Of a stretch of DNA of 33,687 bases, positions 6,959-15,668 are shown piece after piece. Each line of letters opens with the position of its first letter. The stretch's first letter is position 1. The position numbers and the translations under genes were made by a program. The stretch comes from an uncultured Alphaproteobacteria bacterium (GTDB taxonomy: Bacteria > Pseudomonadota > Alphaproteobacteria > RF32 > CAG-239), in contig CAKQRZ010000016.1 of the NCBI GenBank assembly GCA_934271715.1, positions 1-33,687 on the forward strand, given 5' to 3'. Under the pieces are notes generated by a model. It worked only from the letters and a program-made list of their open reading frames with translations, ran no database searches and had not been told where the DNA came from.

Positions 6959-7159
6959 ATGGATTTAAATTTAACAGTAACTGCAAACGGCAAAATTTAT
7001 TGTGCCTATTGCACCAGAGTGTTAGCACGCGGAGAGGAATGTCATTGTAAAGGTGCGGAAAAAGCTCGTGCTAAAGCCAGAGAAAAAGCTGAAGCTGCGG
7101 CAAAACATTCGCCAAATGGCAACGTAAACCGCCGTCCGCCGCGTGGTTTTAACAAATAG
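6959..7159 (+). CDS. Small Cys-motif protein, unknown function
   Basis: A 66-residue protein. Near the N-terminus it has CAYC (residues about 15-18) and CHC (about 28-30), an arrangement that could hold one zinc ion. A highly charged Ala/Lys/Glu helix follows, then a basic Pro/Arg tail (NRRPPRGFNK). A good promoter lies 44 bases upstream and an intrinsic terminator follows, so a monocistronic gene is likely, although no clear Shine-Dalgarno precedes the ATG. The basic tail and zinc-ribbon-like knot suggest nucleic-acid or ribosome contact, but this is only inference; I do not recognise the family. Confidence 0.6.
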   Translation: MDLNLTVTANGKIYCAYCTRVLARGEECHCKGAEKARAKAREKAEAAAKHSPNGNVNRRPPRGFNK

Positions 7160-7173
7160 AATTTATCCGAATT

Positions 7174-7208
7174 TAAAAAGCGAGGTTAAAAACAGCCCCG
7201 CTTTTTTT
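7174..7208. terminator. Bidirectional terminator between small gene and ddl
   Basis: AAAAAGCG-a-GG pairs with CC-c-CGCTTTTT around a 10-base loop, followed by a T-run on the right and preceded by an A-run on the left. It lies between convergent genes and can serve both. Confidence 0.8.
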
Positions 7209-7225
7209 GTTTTATATCGGCAGGG

Positions 7226-8137
7226 TTACATTTTTCGGCAGGCGGCGTTTTTAACCAGAATATCGCATAAATCCGCGAAAGATATTCCTAAATATTTGGC
7301 TTGTTCCGGTACTAAGGAAAGCGCTGTCATTCCGGGGTTGGTATTGATTTCCAGCAAAACAACTCCGTCTTTTTCATTGTAGCGAAAGTCGCAGCGGGCA
7401 ACAGAGCGGCAGCCTAAAGCGCTATAGACAGTTTCGGTATGGCGTTTGCATGTTTCGGCAATGTCTTCCGGAAGTTCTGCCGGCAGAATATGGTGAGTTT
7501 TTCCGGTGGTGTATTTTGCCTGATAGTCATAGAAGGCGCAGTCGGTTTTAAGTTCGGTAATTACAGAAGATTTTCCGTTTAGGCACATTACAGTAAGTTC
7601 TCGTCCGGCAATATATTGTTCAACCAAAAGCGGCAAGTCAGGATTCGGATAAGTTACTTTTTTTGCTTCTTCCGCATTATGAATTATGTATACGCCGACG
7701 CTGGAACCATCGCACATGGGTTTTACTACATAAGGATATGGAACTTTTGTGCCGTTTTGCAAATAGTCGGCGGCAGTTGTTTTTTCTCCTTTGGCGATTT
7801 TTACTCCGGCGGCCGAAGCAATTAGTTTAGTAAGATATTTATCCATTCCCAATGCCGAGGCTTTCAGCCCTGAGTGGGTGTATGGAATCTGCAGCAAGTC
7901 AAGCAAACCTTGCAGTTCGCCGTCTTCGCCCCAGTTTCCGTATAAGCCATTGTAAACAACATCGGGTTTTTCGGTTTTCAGAACATCTAAAAAAGTCCAA
8001 ACATCGGTTAAATCATGTTCAATAACATCATAATCTTTACTTTTCAGCGCGGCGGCAATGTCATTTTTAGAAGACAAACTAACTTCTCGCTCGGCAGAAA
8101 ATCCGCCGTAAACCAGCAAAACTTTTTTAGACATCAT
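7226..8137 (-). CDS. ddl: D-alanine--D-alanine ligase
   Basis: ATP-grasp enzyme that joins two D-alanines for the peptidoglycan stem peptide. Seen: N-terminal 'VLLVYGGFSAEREVSLSS'; 'NGLYGNWGEDGELQGLLDLL' and 'YTHSGLKASALGMDKYLTK'; 'PYVVKPMCDGSSVGVY' as the ATP-grasp lysine region; and 'EINTNPGMT', the metal-binding and catalytic loop near the C-terminus. The 303-residue length matches DdlB. AAGGA lies just before two adjacent ATG codons (8137 and 8134); the second has the more usual spacing. It is not within an mur/ftsQ cluster as in many Proteobacteria, but stands alone, divergent from the DUF3108 gene. Confidence 0.95.
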   Translation of the reverse strand: MMSKKVLLVYGGFSAEREVSLSSKNDIAAALKSKDYDVIEHDLTDVWTFLDVLKTEKPDVVYNGLYGNWGEDGELQGLLDLLQIPYTHSGLKASALGMDKYLTKLIASAAGVKIAKGEKTTAADYLQNGTKVPYPYVVKPMCDGSSVGVYIIHNAEEAKKVTYPNPDLPLLVEQYIAGRELTVMCLNGKSSVITELKTDCAFYDYQAKYTTGKTHHILPAELPEDIAETCKRHTETVYSALGCRSVARCDFRYNEKDGVVLLEINTNPGMTALSLVPEQAKYLGISFADLCDILVKNAACRKM

Positions 8138-8191
8138 TTTTTCCTTTATAATCTTAAAATTTCTGTTATTGTAGAAAAAATTGTTTAATGA

Positions 8192-8965
8192 ATGGCTAAA
8201 ATGAAATACGGACTTTTAATATTTTTATCTTTATTTATGTGGAGTACAAAAACACAGGCGCTGGAAGTTAAGCATTATATGCAAACGACTATCGGACTGT
8301 TTGATGCTTGCGAAGAAACATTCAGCTATGCCTTTTATAAGGATAAGGACTATGATATTAAAACATCTGTTTCCACCAGCGGAACATTTGGCGCTTTATA
8401 TCCGTTTACGGCAACTTATCATTCAGTCGGAACATATGACAAGTCTGGTTTTAAGCCGCAGGATTATTACTATGAAACACAAACACGTTTTACGCATCGC
8501 TCTAAAGAAATTGTTTATGATAAAGGTGTTCCGCAATATAGAATAAGTGTTAAAAACGAGCATAAACGCAAAGATGAAATTGTTACAAATCCTAAATATT
8601 CTTTTTCGGGCGATTTGCTTTCGGTTTTCGGCGAACTAGCGCAAAAGATTATCACAAAAGGCAAGTGCGACTTGGAACAGTATTCGTTTAACGGCAAAAA
8701 GTATGCTAAATCAACGGTTAAAACGCTGAAAAAAGAAAAAATAAAGACAGATTATTTTGCGGGAAAAGCCTTAAAATGCCAATATAAACAAGAAATTTTA
8801 GAAGATACTGACGCCGGTTTTTTACTCAAGCAGGACGAGCCGATTTATTTTTGGGTGCTGCAAGATGAAAAAACTAAGGCGTGGTTTATTGCAAAGATTT
8901 TAATAGAAAATACGCCGTTCGGCAAATTGCAGGCGGTAACAACAAACATAGAGGTAAAGCCATGA
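8192..8965 (+). CDS. DUF3108-family exported protein
   Basis: A 257-residue protein with a signal peptide (MKYGLLIFLSLFMWSTKTQA, cut near residue 23). The mature region resembles DUF3108: an early 'Y...G' strand pattern, a central 'YSFSGDLLSVFGEL', and a late 'PIYFWVLQDEKTKAWFIAKILIENTPFGKLQA'. Proteins of this family are periplasmic beta-rich proteins without an assigned biochemical role. The translation start could be at 8192 or the second Met at 8201; neither has a clear Shine-Dalgarno. Its stop codon overlaps the ATG of the next gene by four bases (ATGA), so translational coupling with the U32 gene is likely. Confidence 0.7.
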   Translation: MAKMKYGLLIFLSLFMWSTKTQALEVKHYMQTTIGLFDACEETFSYAFYKDKDYDIKTSVSTSGTFGALYPFTATYHSVGTYDKSGFKPQDYYYETQTRFTHRSKEIVYDKGVPQYRISVKNEHKRKDEIVTNPKYSFSGDLLSVFGELAQKIITKGKCDLEQYSFNGKKYAKSTVKTLKKEKIKTDYFAGKALKCQYKQEILEDTDAGFLLKQDEPIYFWVLQDEKTKAWFIAKILIENTPFGKLQAVTTNIEVKP

Positions 8966-10365
8966 GAAAAGCAGAATTACTTTTGCCGGCCGGTTCGCTG
9001 GTAAAATTGAAAACAGCGTTATTGTACGGAGCCGATGCGGTTTATGCCGGCACTCCGGATATGAGCCTGCGCACGCAGTCTAAATTTTCGCTGGAAGATT
9101 TAAAAGAGGGAATAGATTTTGTGCATCAGCAGGGCAAAAAAATCTATCTGACGTTAAATCTGTATATTCATAACGAAGAAGCGGAAAAGCTGCCTCAGTT
9201 TGTTAAAACTCTGCAAGAGCTGAAACCGGACGGAGTTTTGGTGGCAGACCCAGGTGTGTTTTATTACTTAAAAGAAAATGCTCCTGAGCTGAAGCGCTTT
9301 GTTTCTACTCAAGCTAATATCTGCTCGGGGCAGACGGTTAAATTTTGGCAGTCTATGGGCGCAAGCCTGTGCGTTTTAGGCCGTGAAGTTACATTCGCGG
9401 AAATGGCGGAAATCCGCAAGCAATGTCCGGATGTGCTGCTGGAATGCTTTGTACACGGCGCTATGTGCATGTCATATTCCGGACGCTGCCTGATTTCCAA
9501 CTTTATGGCAGACCGCAGCGCCAATAAAGGCAAATGCGCGCATTGCTGCCGCTGGCACTATAAAATGCACCTGCGCTTAAAAGACGGTACAATAAAAGAG
9601 CTGGAAATAAATCAAGACAACGCCAAAGCTTTTGAATTTTTGCTGGAAGAAGAGTTCCGCCCAGGGGAATATTATGAAATTGTGGAAGACGAACACGGCG
9701 GCTATTTGCTGAATTCTAAAGATATGTGCTTAATGCCGCGCCTGAATGATATTTTGGGAATCGGTATGGACTCGCTGAAAGTGGAGGGGCGCAACAAGAC
9801 CGAATATTATGCCGGAACGGTGGCGCGGGCTTACCGCAAGGCGATTGACGATTACTATGCGAATCCGCAGGAATGGGATTATAAAAAATATATGGACGAT
9901 TTGTATACCCTGCAGAACCGCGGCTATTGCTTGGGCTTTCATGACGGCAAGCTGACGAATATCAGCCAAAACTATGAATATACCCGCACTCTGGGTGAAT
10001 GGCTGTTTGCCGGTTCTATTGTGGAATGGCAGGGCGATGACGCCGTTTTTGAAGTGCGCAACTATATTAACGGCGGCGAGTTTATTGACTTTTTAATTCC
10101 GAATACTTTGGAGAATCTGCGCTTAACCTTAACGGAATTTGAAGACGCTGAAAGCGGAGAGATTACTCCTAGAGTTTCGGCGGGACAGGGCAAGAAAATC
10201 CGCATTCGTCCGGAACAATGGAAATTGCCGATAGCGGAGGTTAAAGCCAAGCTGCCGCAATATGTAATTGCCCGTAAACTACAGGGATTATCCGGAGAAA
10301 ACGCTGAAATGTATGAGCGTAAACGTCAAGAATTTGCTCAGCTGATTGCCAAAGAGGATAAATAA
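8962..10365 (+). CDS. trhP: U32-family protein, TrhP-like tRNA hydroxylation factor
   Basis: A 467-residue U32 'peptidase-family' protein. N-terminal 'ELLLPAGSLVKLKTALLYGADAVYAG' is the family hallmark. 'ECFVHGAMCMSYSGRC' with Cys162, Cys169 and Cys176, then 'GKCAHCCRWHY' with Cys192, Cys195 and Cys196, supply the cysteine set seen in iron-sulfur U32 proteins. 'SLKVEGRNKTEYY' follows. The length fits TrhP (YegQ), which is needed for prephenate-dependent 5-hydroxylation of wobble uridine in tRNA, better than the shorter UbiU and UbiV. The start is at the ATG overlapping the preceding stop, with GAGGT at 8951-8955; the frame continues upstream inside the previous gene but without such support. 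miaA, another tRNA-modification gene, follows three bases later, which supports a tRNA role. Confidence 0.82.
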   Translation: MRKAELLLPAGSLVKLKTALLYGADAVYAGTPDMSLRTQSKFSLEDLKEGIDFVHQQGKKIYLTLNLYIHNEEAEKLPQFVKTLQELKPDGVLVADPGVFYYLKENAPELKRFVSTQANICSGQTVKFWQSMGASLCVLGREVTFAEMAEIRKQCPDVLLECFVHGAMCMSYSGRCLISNFMADRSANKGKCAHCCRWHYKMHLRLKDGTIKELEINQDNAKAFEFLLEEEFRPGEYYEIVEDEHGGYLLNSKDMCLMPRLNDILGIGMDSLKVEGRNKTEYYAGTVARAYRKAIDDYYANPQEWDYKKYMDDLYTLQNRGYCLGFHDGKLTNISQNYEYTRTLGEWLFAGSIVEWQGDDAVFEVRNYINGGEFIDFLIPNTLENLRLTLTEFEDAESGEITPRVSAGQGKKIRIRPEQWKLPIAEVKAKLPQYVIARKLQGLSGENAEMYERKRQEFAQLIAKEDK

Positions 10366-10368
10366 CAG

Positions 10369-11304
10369 ATGCGTAAAAATCCGGTTTTGGTTATTGCCGG
10401 ACCGACAGCTTCCGGCAAATCGGCTTTAGCGGCTGAAGCTGCTCAGGCTCTTAACGGCGTGGTGCTGAACTGTGATTCTATGCAGATTTATAAAGATATT
10501 CCGATTATTGCCGCGGCGCCGACTGAAGAAGAAAAAAAGTTGGCGGAGCATCGTTTGTTTGAAATTTATGATTGCGATAAACGCGGCAATGTGGTAGACT
10601 GGCTGAATTTATGCGCGGCGGAAATACATAACTTATGGGCGGAGAACAAGTTGCCGGTGGTGGTCGGCGGTACGGGATTTTATGCGGAAGCTTTACTGAA
10701 CGGGGTAACGCCGATACCGGAGACGCCGCCGGAAATCCGCTTGCAGCTGCAGGAGCGTTTAAGCCAGGCTGGACTTGCCGGTTTATATAGCGAGCTGCAG
10801 CAAAAGGATGCGGAAATAGCCGCTAAGCTGAATCCAAACGACAAAACCAGAATTATCCGCGCGCTGGAAGTGATAGCGGCAACCGGAATCAAGCTTTCGG
10901 AATGGTATAACAAGCCGCTTATCCAAAAACTGCCGGAAGCGCATTTTGTGACTGTGAAAATTATGCCGGAGCTGGAGGTTATTGCCGAACGCTGCTGTCT
11001 GCGGCTGGATAAAATGGTTAATGAACTCGGAGTTTTATCTGAAATAGAACGGCTGCTGACCCGAGGCGTGGATGAAAATATGCCGGCCATGAAAGCTTTG
11101 GGCGTGCCGGAACTCAGCTTGTTTATAAAAGGGCAGGCCACGCTGGAAGAAGCCTTGGCTTTGGCAAAACTGCACACCAGACAATATGCCAAACGCCAGC
11201 GCACTTGGCTGAAAAATAAAATGAGCGCCGATGTGGTTTTAGAAAACGTTTACACAGGTCAAAAAGACTATTTACAGCAAATTTTCAAGGCTATAAACCT
11301 GTGA
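10369..11304 (+). CDS. miaA: tRNA dimethylallyltransferase
   Basis: Transfers a dimethylallyl group to A37 of tRNAs that read codons starting with U. The P-loop GPTASGKS lies at residues 11-18, 'NCDSMQIYKDIPIIAAAPT' is the substrate-binding signature, 'PVVVGGTGFYAEALLNG' follows, and the C-terminal part has 'LHTRQYAKRQRTWLKNK'. Length (311 residues) is normal. It starts three bases after the U32 gene, with a GAGG in the end of that gene, so the two are probably cotranscribed as a small tRNA-modification unit. Confidence 0.95.
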   Translation: MRKNPVLVIAGPTASGKSALAAEAAQALNGVVLNCDSMQIYKDIPIIAAAPTEEEKKLAEHRLFEIYDCDKRGNVVDWLNLCAAEIHNLWAENKLPVVVGGTGFYAEALLNGVTPIPETPPEIRLQLQERLSQAGLAGLYSELQQKDAEIAAKLNPNDKTRIIRALEVIAATGIKLSEWYNKPLIQKLPEAHFVTVKIMPELEVIAERCCLRLDKMVNELGVLSEIERLLTRGVDENMPAMKALGVPELSLFIKGQATLEEALALAKLHTRQYAKRQRTWLKNKMSADVVLENVYTGQKDYLQQIFKAINL

Positions 11305-11332
11305 ACAAGTCTGTTAACAACAATATAAATCC

Positions 11333-11359
11333 TTGCACATTGCGTTGTTTGGTTATAAA
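11333..11359 (+). promoter_or_regulatory. Candidate promoter for the mre-rod operon
   Basis: TTGCAC (11333-11338) and TATAAA (11354-11359) with a short 15-base spacer, about 35 bases ahead of mreB. The spacing is below optimum, so confidence is modest. Confidence 0.4.
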
Positions 11360-11393
11360 AAATAAACATTGTTAAATTTTGGAGAAGATGCAT

Positions 11394-12434
11394 ATGTTTG
11401 CAAAATTGATGGGAATGCTTTCAAGCGATATGGCGATTGATTTGGGTACCGCTAATACGCTTGTATATGTACGCGGGCGAGGAATCGTCTTAAATGAGCC
11501 GTCGGTGGTGGCGATTGAAGAATATAAAGGACGCAAGCAGGTTTTGGCCGTCGGCAATGAGGCAAAACAAATGCTGGGGCGCACCCCGGGGAATATTCAG
11601 GCTATCCGTCCGCTGAAAGACGGTGTTATCGCCGATTTTGAAATTGCCGAAGAAATGATAAAATATTTTATCTGCAAAGTGCATAACCGCCGCGCGTTTG
11701 CTTCTCCGCTGATTGTTATATGCGTGCCGTCCGGCTCTACGGCTGTGGAACGCCGTGCTATTCAAGAATCGGCAGAATATGCCGGTGCGCGCAAGGTTTG
11801 GCTGATTGAAGAGCCTATGGCTGCGGCTATCGGCGCCGGTCTGCCGGTTACGGAGCCGACAGGCAGCATGGTGGTTGATATAGGAGGCGGCACAACCGAA
11901 GTTGCTGTTTTGTCTTTGGGCGGCATTGTGTATTCCCGTTCTATCCGCGTGGGCGGCGACAAAATGGACAGTGCTATTGTAAACTATATCCGCCGCAATA
12001 AAAATTTGCTGGTCGGCGAAAGCAGCGCTGAAAAAATTAAAAAAGAAATCGGTTCGGCCTGCCCGCCGGAAAAAGGCGAAGGCCGCACGGTGGAAATTAA
12101 AGGCCGCGATTTGGTAAACGGCGTGCCTAAGGAAATTGTGGTAACCGAAAGACAAGTGGCCGAAAGTTTGGTTGAGCCTGTTTCAGATATTGTGGAAGCT
12201 GTAAAAGTGGCTTTGGAAAATACGGCTCCGGAATTGGCGGCCGATATTGTGGACAAAGGCATTGTACTGACCGGCGGCGGCGCCTTGCTGGCCAACTTAG
12301 ACCAAGTGCTGCGCAATGCTACAGGCTTGCCGGTATCTATTGCCGAAGAACCTTTGGCTTGTGTGGCTAAAGGCTGTGGCAAAGCTTTGGATCAGGTTAA
12401 CAAGTTAAAAAGCGCTTTGTCCAATATGGGCTGA
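11394..12434 (+). CDS. mreB: Rod-shape actin homologue MreB
   Basis: Cytoplasmic actin-like filament protein that guides side-wall peptidoglycan synthesis. The N-terminal 'DMAIDLGTANTLVYVRGRG' is the phosphate-1 loop; 'SMVVDIGGGTTEVAVLSLGG' is the phosphate-2 motif; 'GIVLTGGGALLANLD' is the adenosine motif. The start is placed at the third in-frame ATG (11394), because GGAG at 11381 is nine bases upstream and the resulting MFAKLMGMLSSDMAIDLG matches the usual MreB N-terminus; earlier starts at 11379 (TTG) or 11388 would overlap that site. The 346-residue length equals the family norm. First gene of a complete mreB-mreC-mreD-mrdA-rodA cluster. Confidence 0.96.
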   Translation: MFAKLMGMLSSDMAIDLGTANTLVYVRGRGIVLNEPSVVAIEEYKGRKQVLAVGNEAKQMLGRTPGNIQAIRPLKDGVIADFEIAEEMIKYFICKVHNRRAFASPLIVICVPSGSTAVERRAIQESAEYAGARKVWLIEEPMAAAIGAGLPVTEPTGSMVVDIGGGTTEVAVLSLGGIVYSRSIRVGGDKMDSAIVNYIRRNKNLLVGESSAEKIKKEIGSACPPEKGEGRTVEIKGRDLVNGVPKEIVVTERQVAESLVEPVSDIVEAVKVALENTAPELAADIVDKGIVLTGGGALLANLDQVLRNATGLPVSIAEEPLACVAKGCGKALDQVNKLKSALSNMG

Positions 12435-12463
12435 GGCGGCTTGTGATTATAGGAAAATAAAAG

Positions 12464-13342
12464 ATGAAACGGCGCGGAACCCTGCTTATCAGAATTGGTG
12501 AACTAAAGGATTTTTTGCGCCATTTCTTTATTTTTTTGCTGTTTGTCAGCGCGTTTTTGCTGATTTTGCTGAGCCGTGTAGACAGTTTGGTGGTGGATGC
12601 CGCCAATAGCTTTGTAATGAATGTCACCGGACCGGTTATGCAGGTGGTGGAACTGCCGTCGCGCTTTATTCATCGGGTCTATACCTATTTTTATGACATC
12701 AGCCATATATATGCCGATAACCGCGCGCTGCAGGTGGAAAATAAGCAAATGCTGATGCTGCAGAATAAAGTGCGGACGCTGGAAGTGGAAAATCAGCTGC
12801 TGGAGCGTCTGCTGAATTATGTCCCGCCGGCCGAAGCCACGTTTATGAGTGCGAAAATTATTGCCGAATCCGGCGACAGCTTTACGCATACGCTGCTTGT
12901 TTATATCGGCGATGAAAATGTCAAAAAAGGGCAGATTGTTTTAGGCGATGAAAGCGTTATCGGACGCATAGACAAAGTCAGCGGGCGCTATGCGAAAGTG
13001 ATTTTAGTTACGGATATCAACTCCAAAATTCCGGTAGTGATAGAGCGTACGCGGGTGCGCGGTATTCTGAGCGGCAATAACACGGCTTTTCCGCAGATGA
13101 TGTTTACCCGTTCTACTTCAGACATTCAGGAGGGTGACGTGGTTGTGACTTCCGGCGTGGGGGGAATGTTTCCGTCCGGCTTGCCGATAGGGTTTGTAAA
13201 CTCCGTAAAAAACGGAATTGTAGATGTGGAAACCATGGCGGATATCAGCAGGGTTGAATATGTGCGAATCGTGGACTACGGGCTTTCGGCAGAGAGTGAA
13301 AACTTAAGCGAATTTTTGGAAAACAATAAAAATGCACAATAA
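12464..13342 (+). CDS. mreC: Rod-shape-determining protein MreC
   Basis: A 292-residue bitopic inner-membrane protein that links the MreB filament to the periplasmic elongation machinery. One membrane helix at about residues 20-37 (FFIFLLFVSAFLLILL) is followed by a coiled coil at about 85-120 ('LQVENKQMLMLQNKVRTLEVENQ' region). The MreC beta-barrel domain then shows 'VIGRIDKVSGRYAKVILVTD' and 'VVTSGVGGMFPSGLPIGFV'. AGGAAAA precedes the start. It lies 29 bases after mreB, and its 3' end overlaps mreD by 11 bases, indicating coupled translation. Confidence 0.93.
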   Translation: MKRRGTLLIRIGELKDFLRHFFIFLLFVSAFLLILLSRVDSLVVDAANSFVMNVTGPVMQVVELPSRFIHRVYTYFYDISHIYADNRALQVENKQMLMLQNKVRTLEVENQLLERLLNYVPPAEATFMSAKIIAESGDSFTHTLLVYIGDENVKKGQIVLGDESVIGRIDKVSGRYAKVILVTDINSKIPVVIERTRVRGILSGNNTAFPQMMFTRSTSDIQEGDVVVTSGVGGMFPSGLPIGFVNSVKNGIVDVETMADISRVEYVRIVDYGLSAESENLSEFLENNKNAQ

Positions 13343-13859
13343 CTTCAAAGATAAAATGCGCTTATTTTTTCGCCATCGGATTCCTCTGGTGGCGACGCTT
13401 ATTTTGATGTTTTTGTTTTATGTGCCGATAAATTCGCTGGAGCTGAACTATTTCCGTCCGGCGGTGGGGTTTATCTGCGTTTATTACTGGACGCTGAAGC
13501 GCGACTATATGTTTAGCTATATTTCAGCTTTTGTCGTGGGTTTTTTGACCGACACCTATAGTTCTACTCCGCTGGGTATAAATATTTTAATGATGATGCT
13601 GCTGGTTTTTGTTACCAATATGCTGGCGCGCTATTTTAAGGCTGCGTCGTTTGTCAGCGGCTGGCTGGTGTTTTCGCTGGCCGGATTTGCCCTCACTCTG
13701 ATAAAGTGGCTGTTTGTTTCGGCCTATTTCAGCCGGTTTGTGCCGATGACGGAAATTATGGTTAATTTGCTTTCTACTTTAATGTTTTATCCGCTTATTT
13801 CATATTTTAATATTTGGGTGCAGGATAACTTGCTGCCGCAGGAACGTATAAATGAATAG
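13332..13859 (+). CDS. mreD: Rod-shape-determining protein MreD
   Basis: A small polytopic membrane protein of the elongasome. The 175 residues contain about five hydrophobic segments, beginning 'IPLVATLILMFLFYVPI'. The characteristic 'FVVGFLTDTYSSTPLGINILMMMLL' follows, matching the MreD 'G...D......G......' pattern. It overlaps mreC by 11 bases and mrdA by 8 bases. The assignment rests on topology, length, the short motif and position in the mre cluster. Confidence 0.88.
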   Translation: MHNNFKDKMRLFFRHRIPLVATLILMFLFYVPINSLELNYFRPAVGFICVYYWTLKRDYMFSYISAFVVGFLTDTYSSTPLGINILMMMLLVFVTNMLARYFKAASFVSGWLVFSLAGFALTLIKWLFVSAYFSRFVPMTEIMVNLLSTLMFYPLISYFNIWVQDNLLPQERINE

Positions 13860-15660
13860 AAACGGCGAAAAAAGCAGAGTTGTGGAACGCAGAACTTTTG
13901 TGGTTATACTCTTTAACCTGCTGGCTTTTGCCGTGATTGCGGCGCGGCTGTATTTTTTGCAGGTAAAGGAAGCCGATAAATACAAGATGCTGTCGGATGA
14001 AAATCGGATTTCCACCCGTTTTTTGGTGCCGCCGCGCGGGCTGATTTATGACCGCAACGGCGAAGTCATTGCCAAAAACGAACAGGATTTTCAGGCTTTA
14101 ATGGTGGCGGAGCAGACTCCGGATATTGAAGACACTTTAGAAACGTTTAAAAAAATTATTCCACTGAGCGAGGGCGAAGAACAGAAAATCCGCAAAGATT
14201 TGAAAAATAAACGCCGCTTTATTCCGATAAAGCTGAAAGATAATCTGAGTTGGGCGGAGGTTTCTAAAATTTTGCTGCATGCGCCGGATTTGCCGGGTGT
14301 GGAAATTGACGAGGGTTTAAGCCGCTATTATCCGTATGCAGATATTTATGCGCATGTTTTGGGGTATGTGGGACCGGTTTCGGATAAAGATAAAAAAGAT
14401 AATCCGCTGTATATGGTGCCGGGGTTCAAAATAGGCAAGTCCGGATTGGAACGCTATTTTGACTATAAACTGCAGGGCAAAGGCGGAACCATAAAACTGG
14501 AAGTCAACGCCTATGGCCGCGTGATGAATGAAATAGAACGCAACAGCGGCGAAGAGGGCGAAAGCCTGACGCTGACTTTAGACGCCCGTCTGCAGCGCGC
14601 GGCCTATGAAGCATTCGGAGAAGAAAGCGGAGCGGCGGTGGTTTTAAATGTGCGGACCGGAGAAATTTTGGCTTTGGTTTCCACACCGTCTTTTGACCCG
14701 AATTTATTTACTAACGGTATCAGCTATAAGCATTGGAACGAGCTGCTGAACAACGAGCGTACGCCGCTGGTCAACAAGGCGGTTTCGGGGCAGTATTCTC
14801 CGGGGTCTACTTTTAAGGTTGTGGTGGCGTTGGCGGCGCTGGAAGCCGGAGTTATTGACCTTAATACCCGCTTTAACTGCAGCGGCGGGATTGATGTCGG
14901 GAACATCCGTTTCCATTGCTGGCGGCATTCCGGACACGGCAGCCTTAATGTGGTGGAGGCTTTGAAACATTCCTGCGATATTTTCTTTTATGAAACGGCG
15001 ATGAAACTAGGTATTGACCGCATTCATGATATGGCGGTTAAATTGGGAATGGGAAATGTTTTAGAAGTCGGCTTGGATAACGAAAAGGCCGGAATTATAC
15101 CGACTAAGGCTTGGAAAAAAGCCCGTTTCGGCACTTCTTGGACGCATGGAGACGCTGCAAACTCCGGTATCGGGCAGGGCTATGTGCTGGTTACGCCGCT
15201 GCAGCTGGCGACAATGCTGGCGCGGGTTGTGAACGGCGGCTATGCCGTGCAGCCGACCTTTATTAGACCGACAGAAAAAGAATTGGCAAAGGTAAAGCGC
15301 TTGGATATCTCTACTAAAAATATAGAAATTGTCAAGCGCGGAATGTTTGAAGTGGTTAACGGTGCCGGCGGTACGGCAGGGCGGGCGCGCTTTAATTATA
15401 ACGGAGCCTTAATGGGCGGAAAAACCGGTACTACGCAGGTTCGCCGCATTTCTATGAAAGAGCGCAGCAGCGGTATTCTGCGCGATGAGCAGCTGCCGTG
15501 GCGTTTGCGTAACCATGCTTTGTTTATCGGCTTTACGCCGGTGGATAATCCGCGTTTTGCCGTGGCGGTTATTGTAGAACACGGTTCTTCCGGTTCTGGC
15601 GTGGCGGCGCCGATTGCCAGCCGGATTTTGCAAAAAGCGCTGCAGCTGGATATTAAATAG
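13852..15660 (+). CDS. mrdA: Penicillin-binding protein 2 (transpeptidase)
   Basis: A class B PBP that cross-links side-wall peptidoglycan with RodA. An N-terminal membrane anchor (about residues 14-30) is followed by the PBP dimer domain starting 'RFLVPPRGLIYDRNGEVIAKN'. Catalytic motifs: the SxxK box STFK, with Ser319 and Lys322; an SCD triad at 'KHSCDIFFYETAMKLG'; and KTGT at residues 524-527. Length (602 residues) is typical. It starts inside the end of mreD and ends nine bases before rodA, so the pair is made together. Confidence 0.95.
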   Translation: MNRNGEKSRVVERRTFVVILFNLLAFAVIAARLYFLQVKEADKYKMLSDENRISTRFLVPPRGLIYDRNGEVIAKNEQDFQALMVAEQTPDIEDTLETFKKIIPLSEGEEQKIRKDLKNKRRFIPIKLKDNLSWAEVSKILLHAPDLPGVEIDEGLSRYYPYADIYAHVLGYVGPVSDKDKKDNPLYMVPGFKIGKSGLERYFDYKLQGKGGTIKLEVNAYGRVMNEIERNSGEEGESLTLTLDARLQRAAYEAFGEESGAAVVLNVRTGEILALVSTPSFDPNLFTNGISYKHWNELLNNERTPLVNKAVSGQYSPGSTFKVVVALAALEAGVIDLNTRFNCSGGIDVGNIRFHCWRHSGHGSLNVVEALKHSCDIFFYETAMKLGIDRIHDMAVKLGMGNVLEVGLDNEKAGIIPTKAWKKARFGTSWTHGDAANSGIGQGYVLVTPLQLATMLARVVNGGYAVQPTFIRPTEKELAKVKRLDISTKNIEIVKRGMFEVVNGAGGTAGRARFNYNGALMGGKTGTTQVRRISMKERSSGILRDEQLPWRLRNHALFIGFTPVDNPRFAVAVIVEHGSSGSGVAAPIASRILQKALQLDIK

Positions 15661-15668
15661 GTGCTAAA

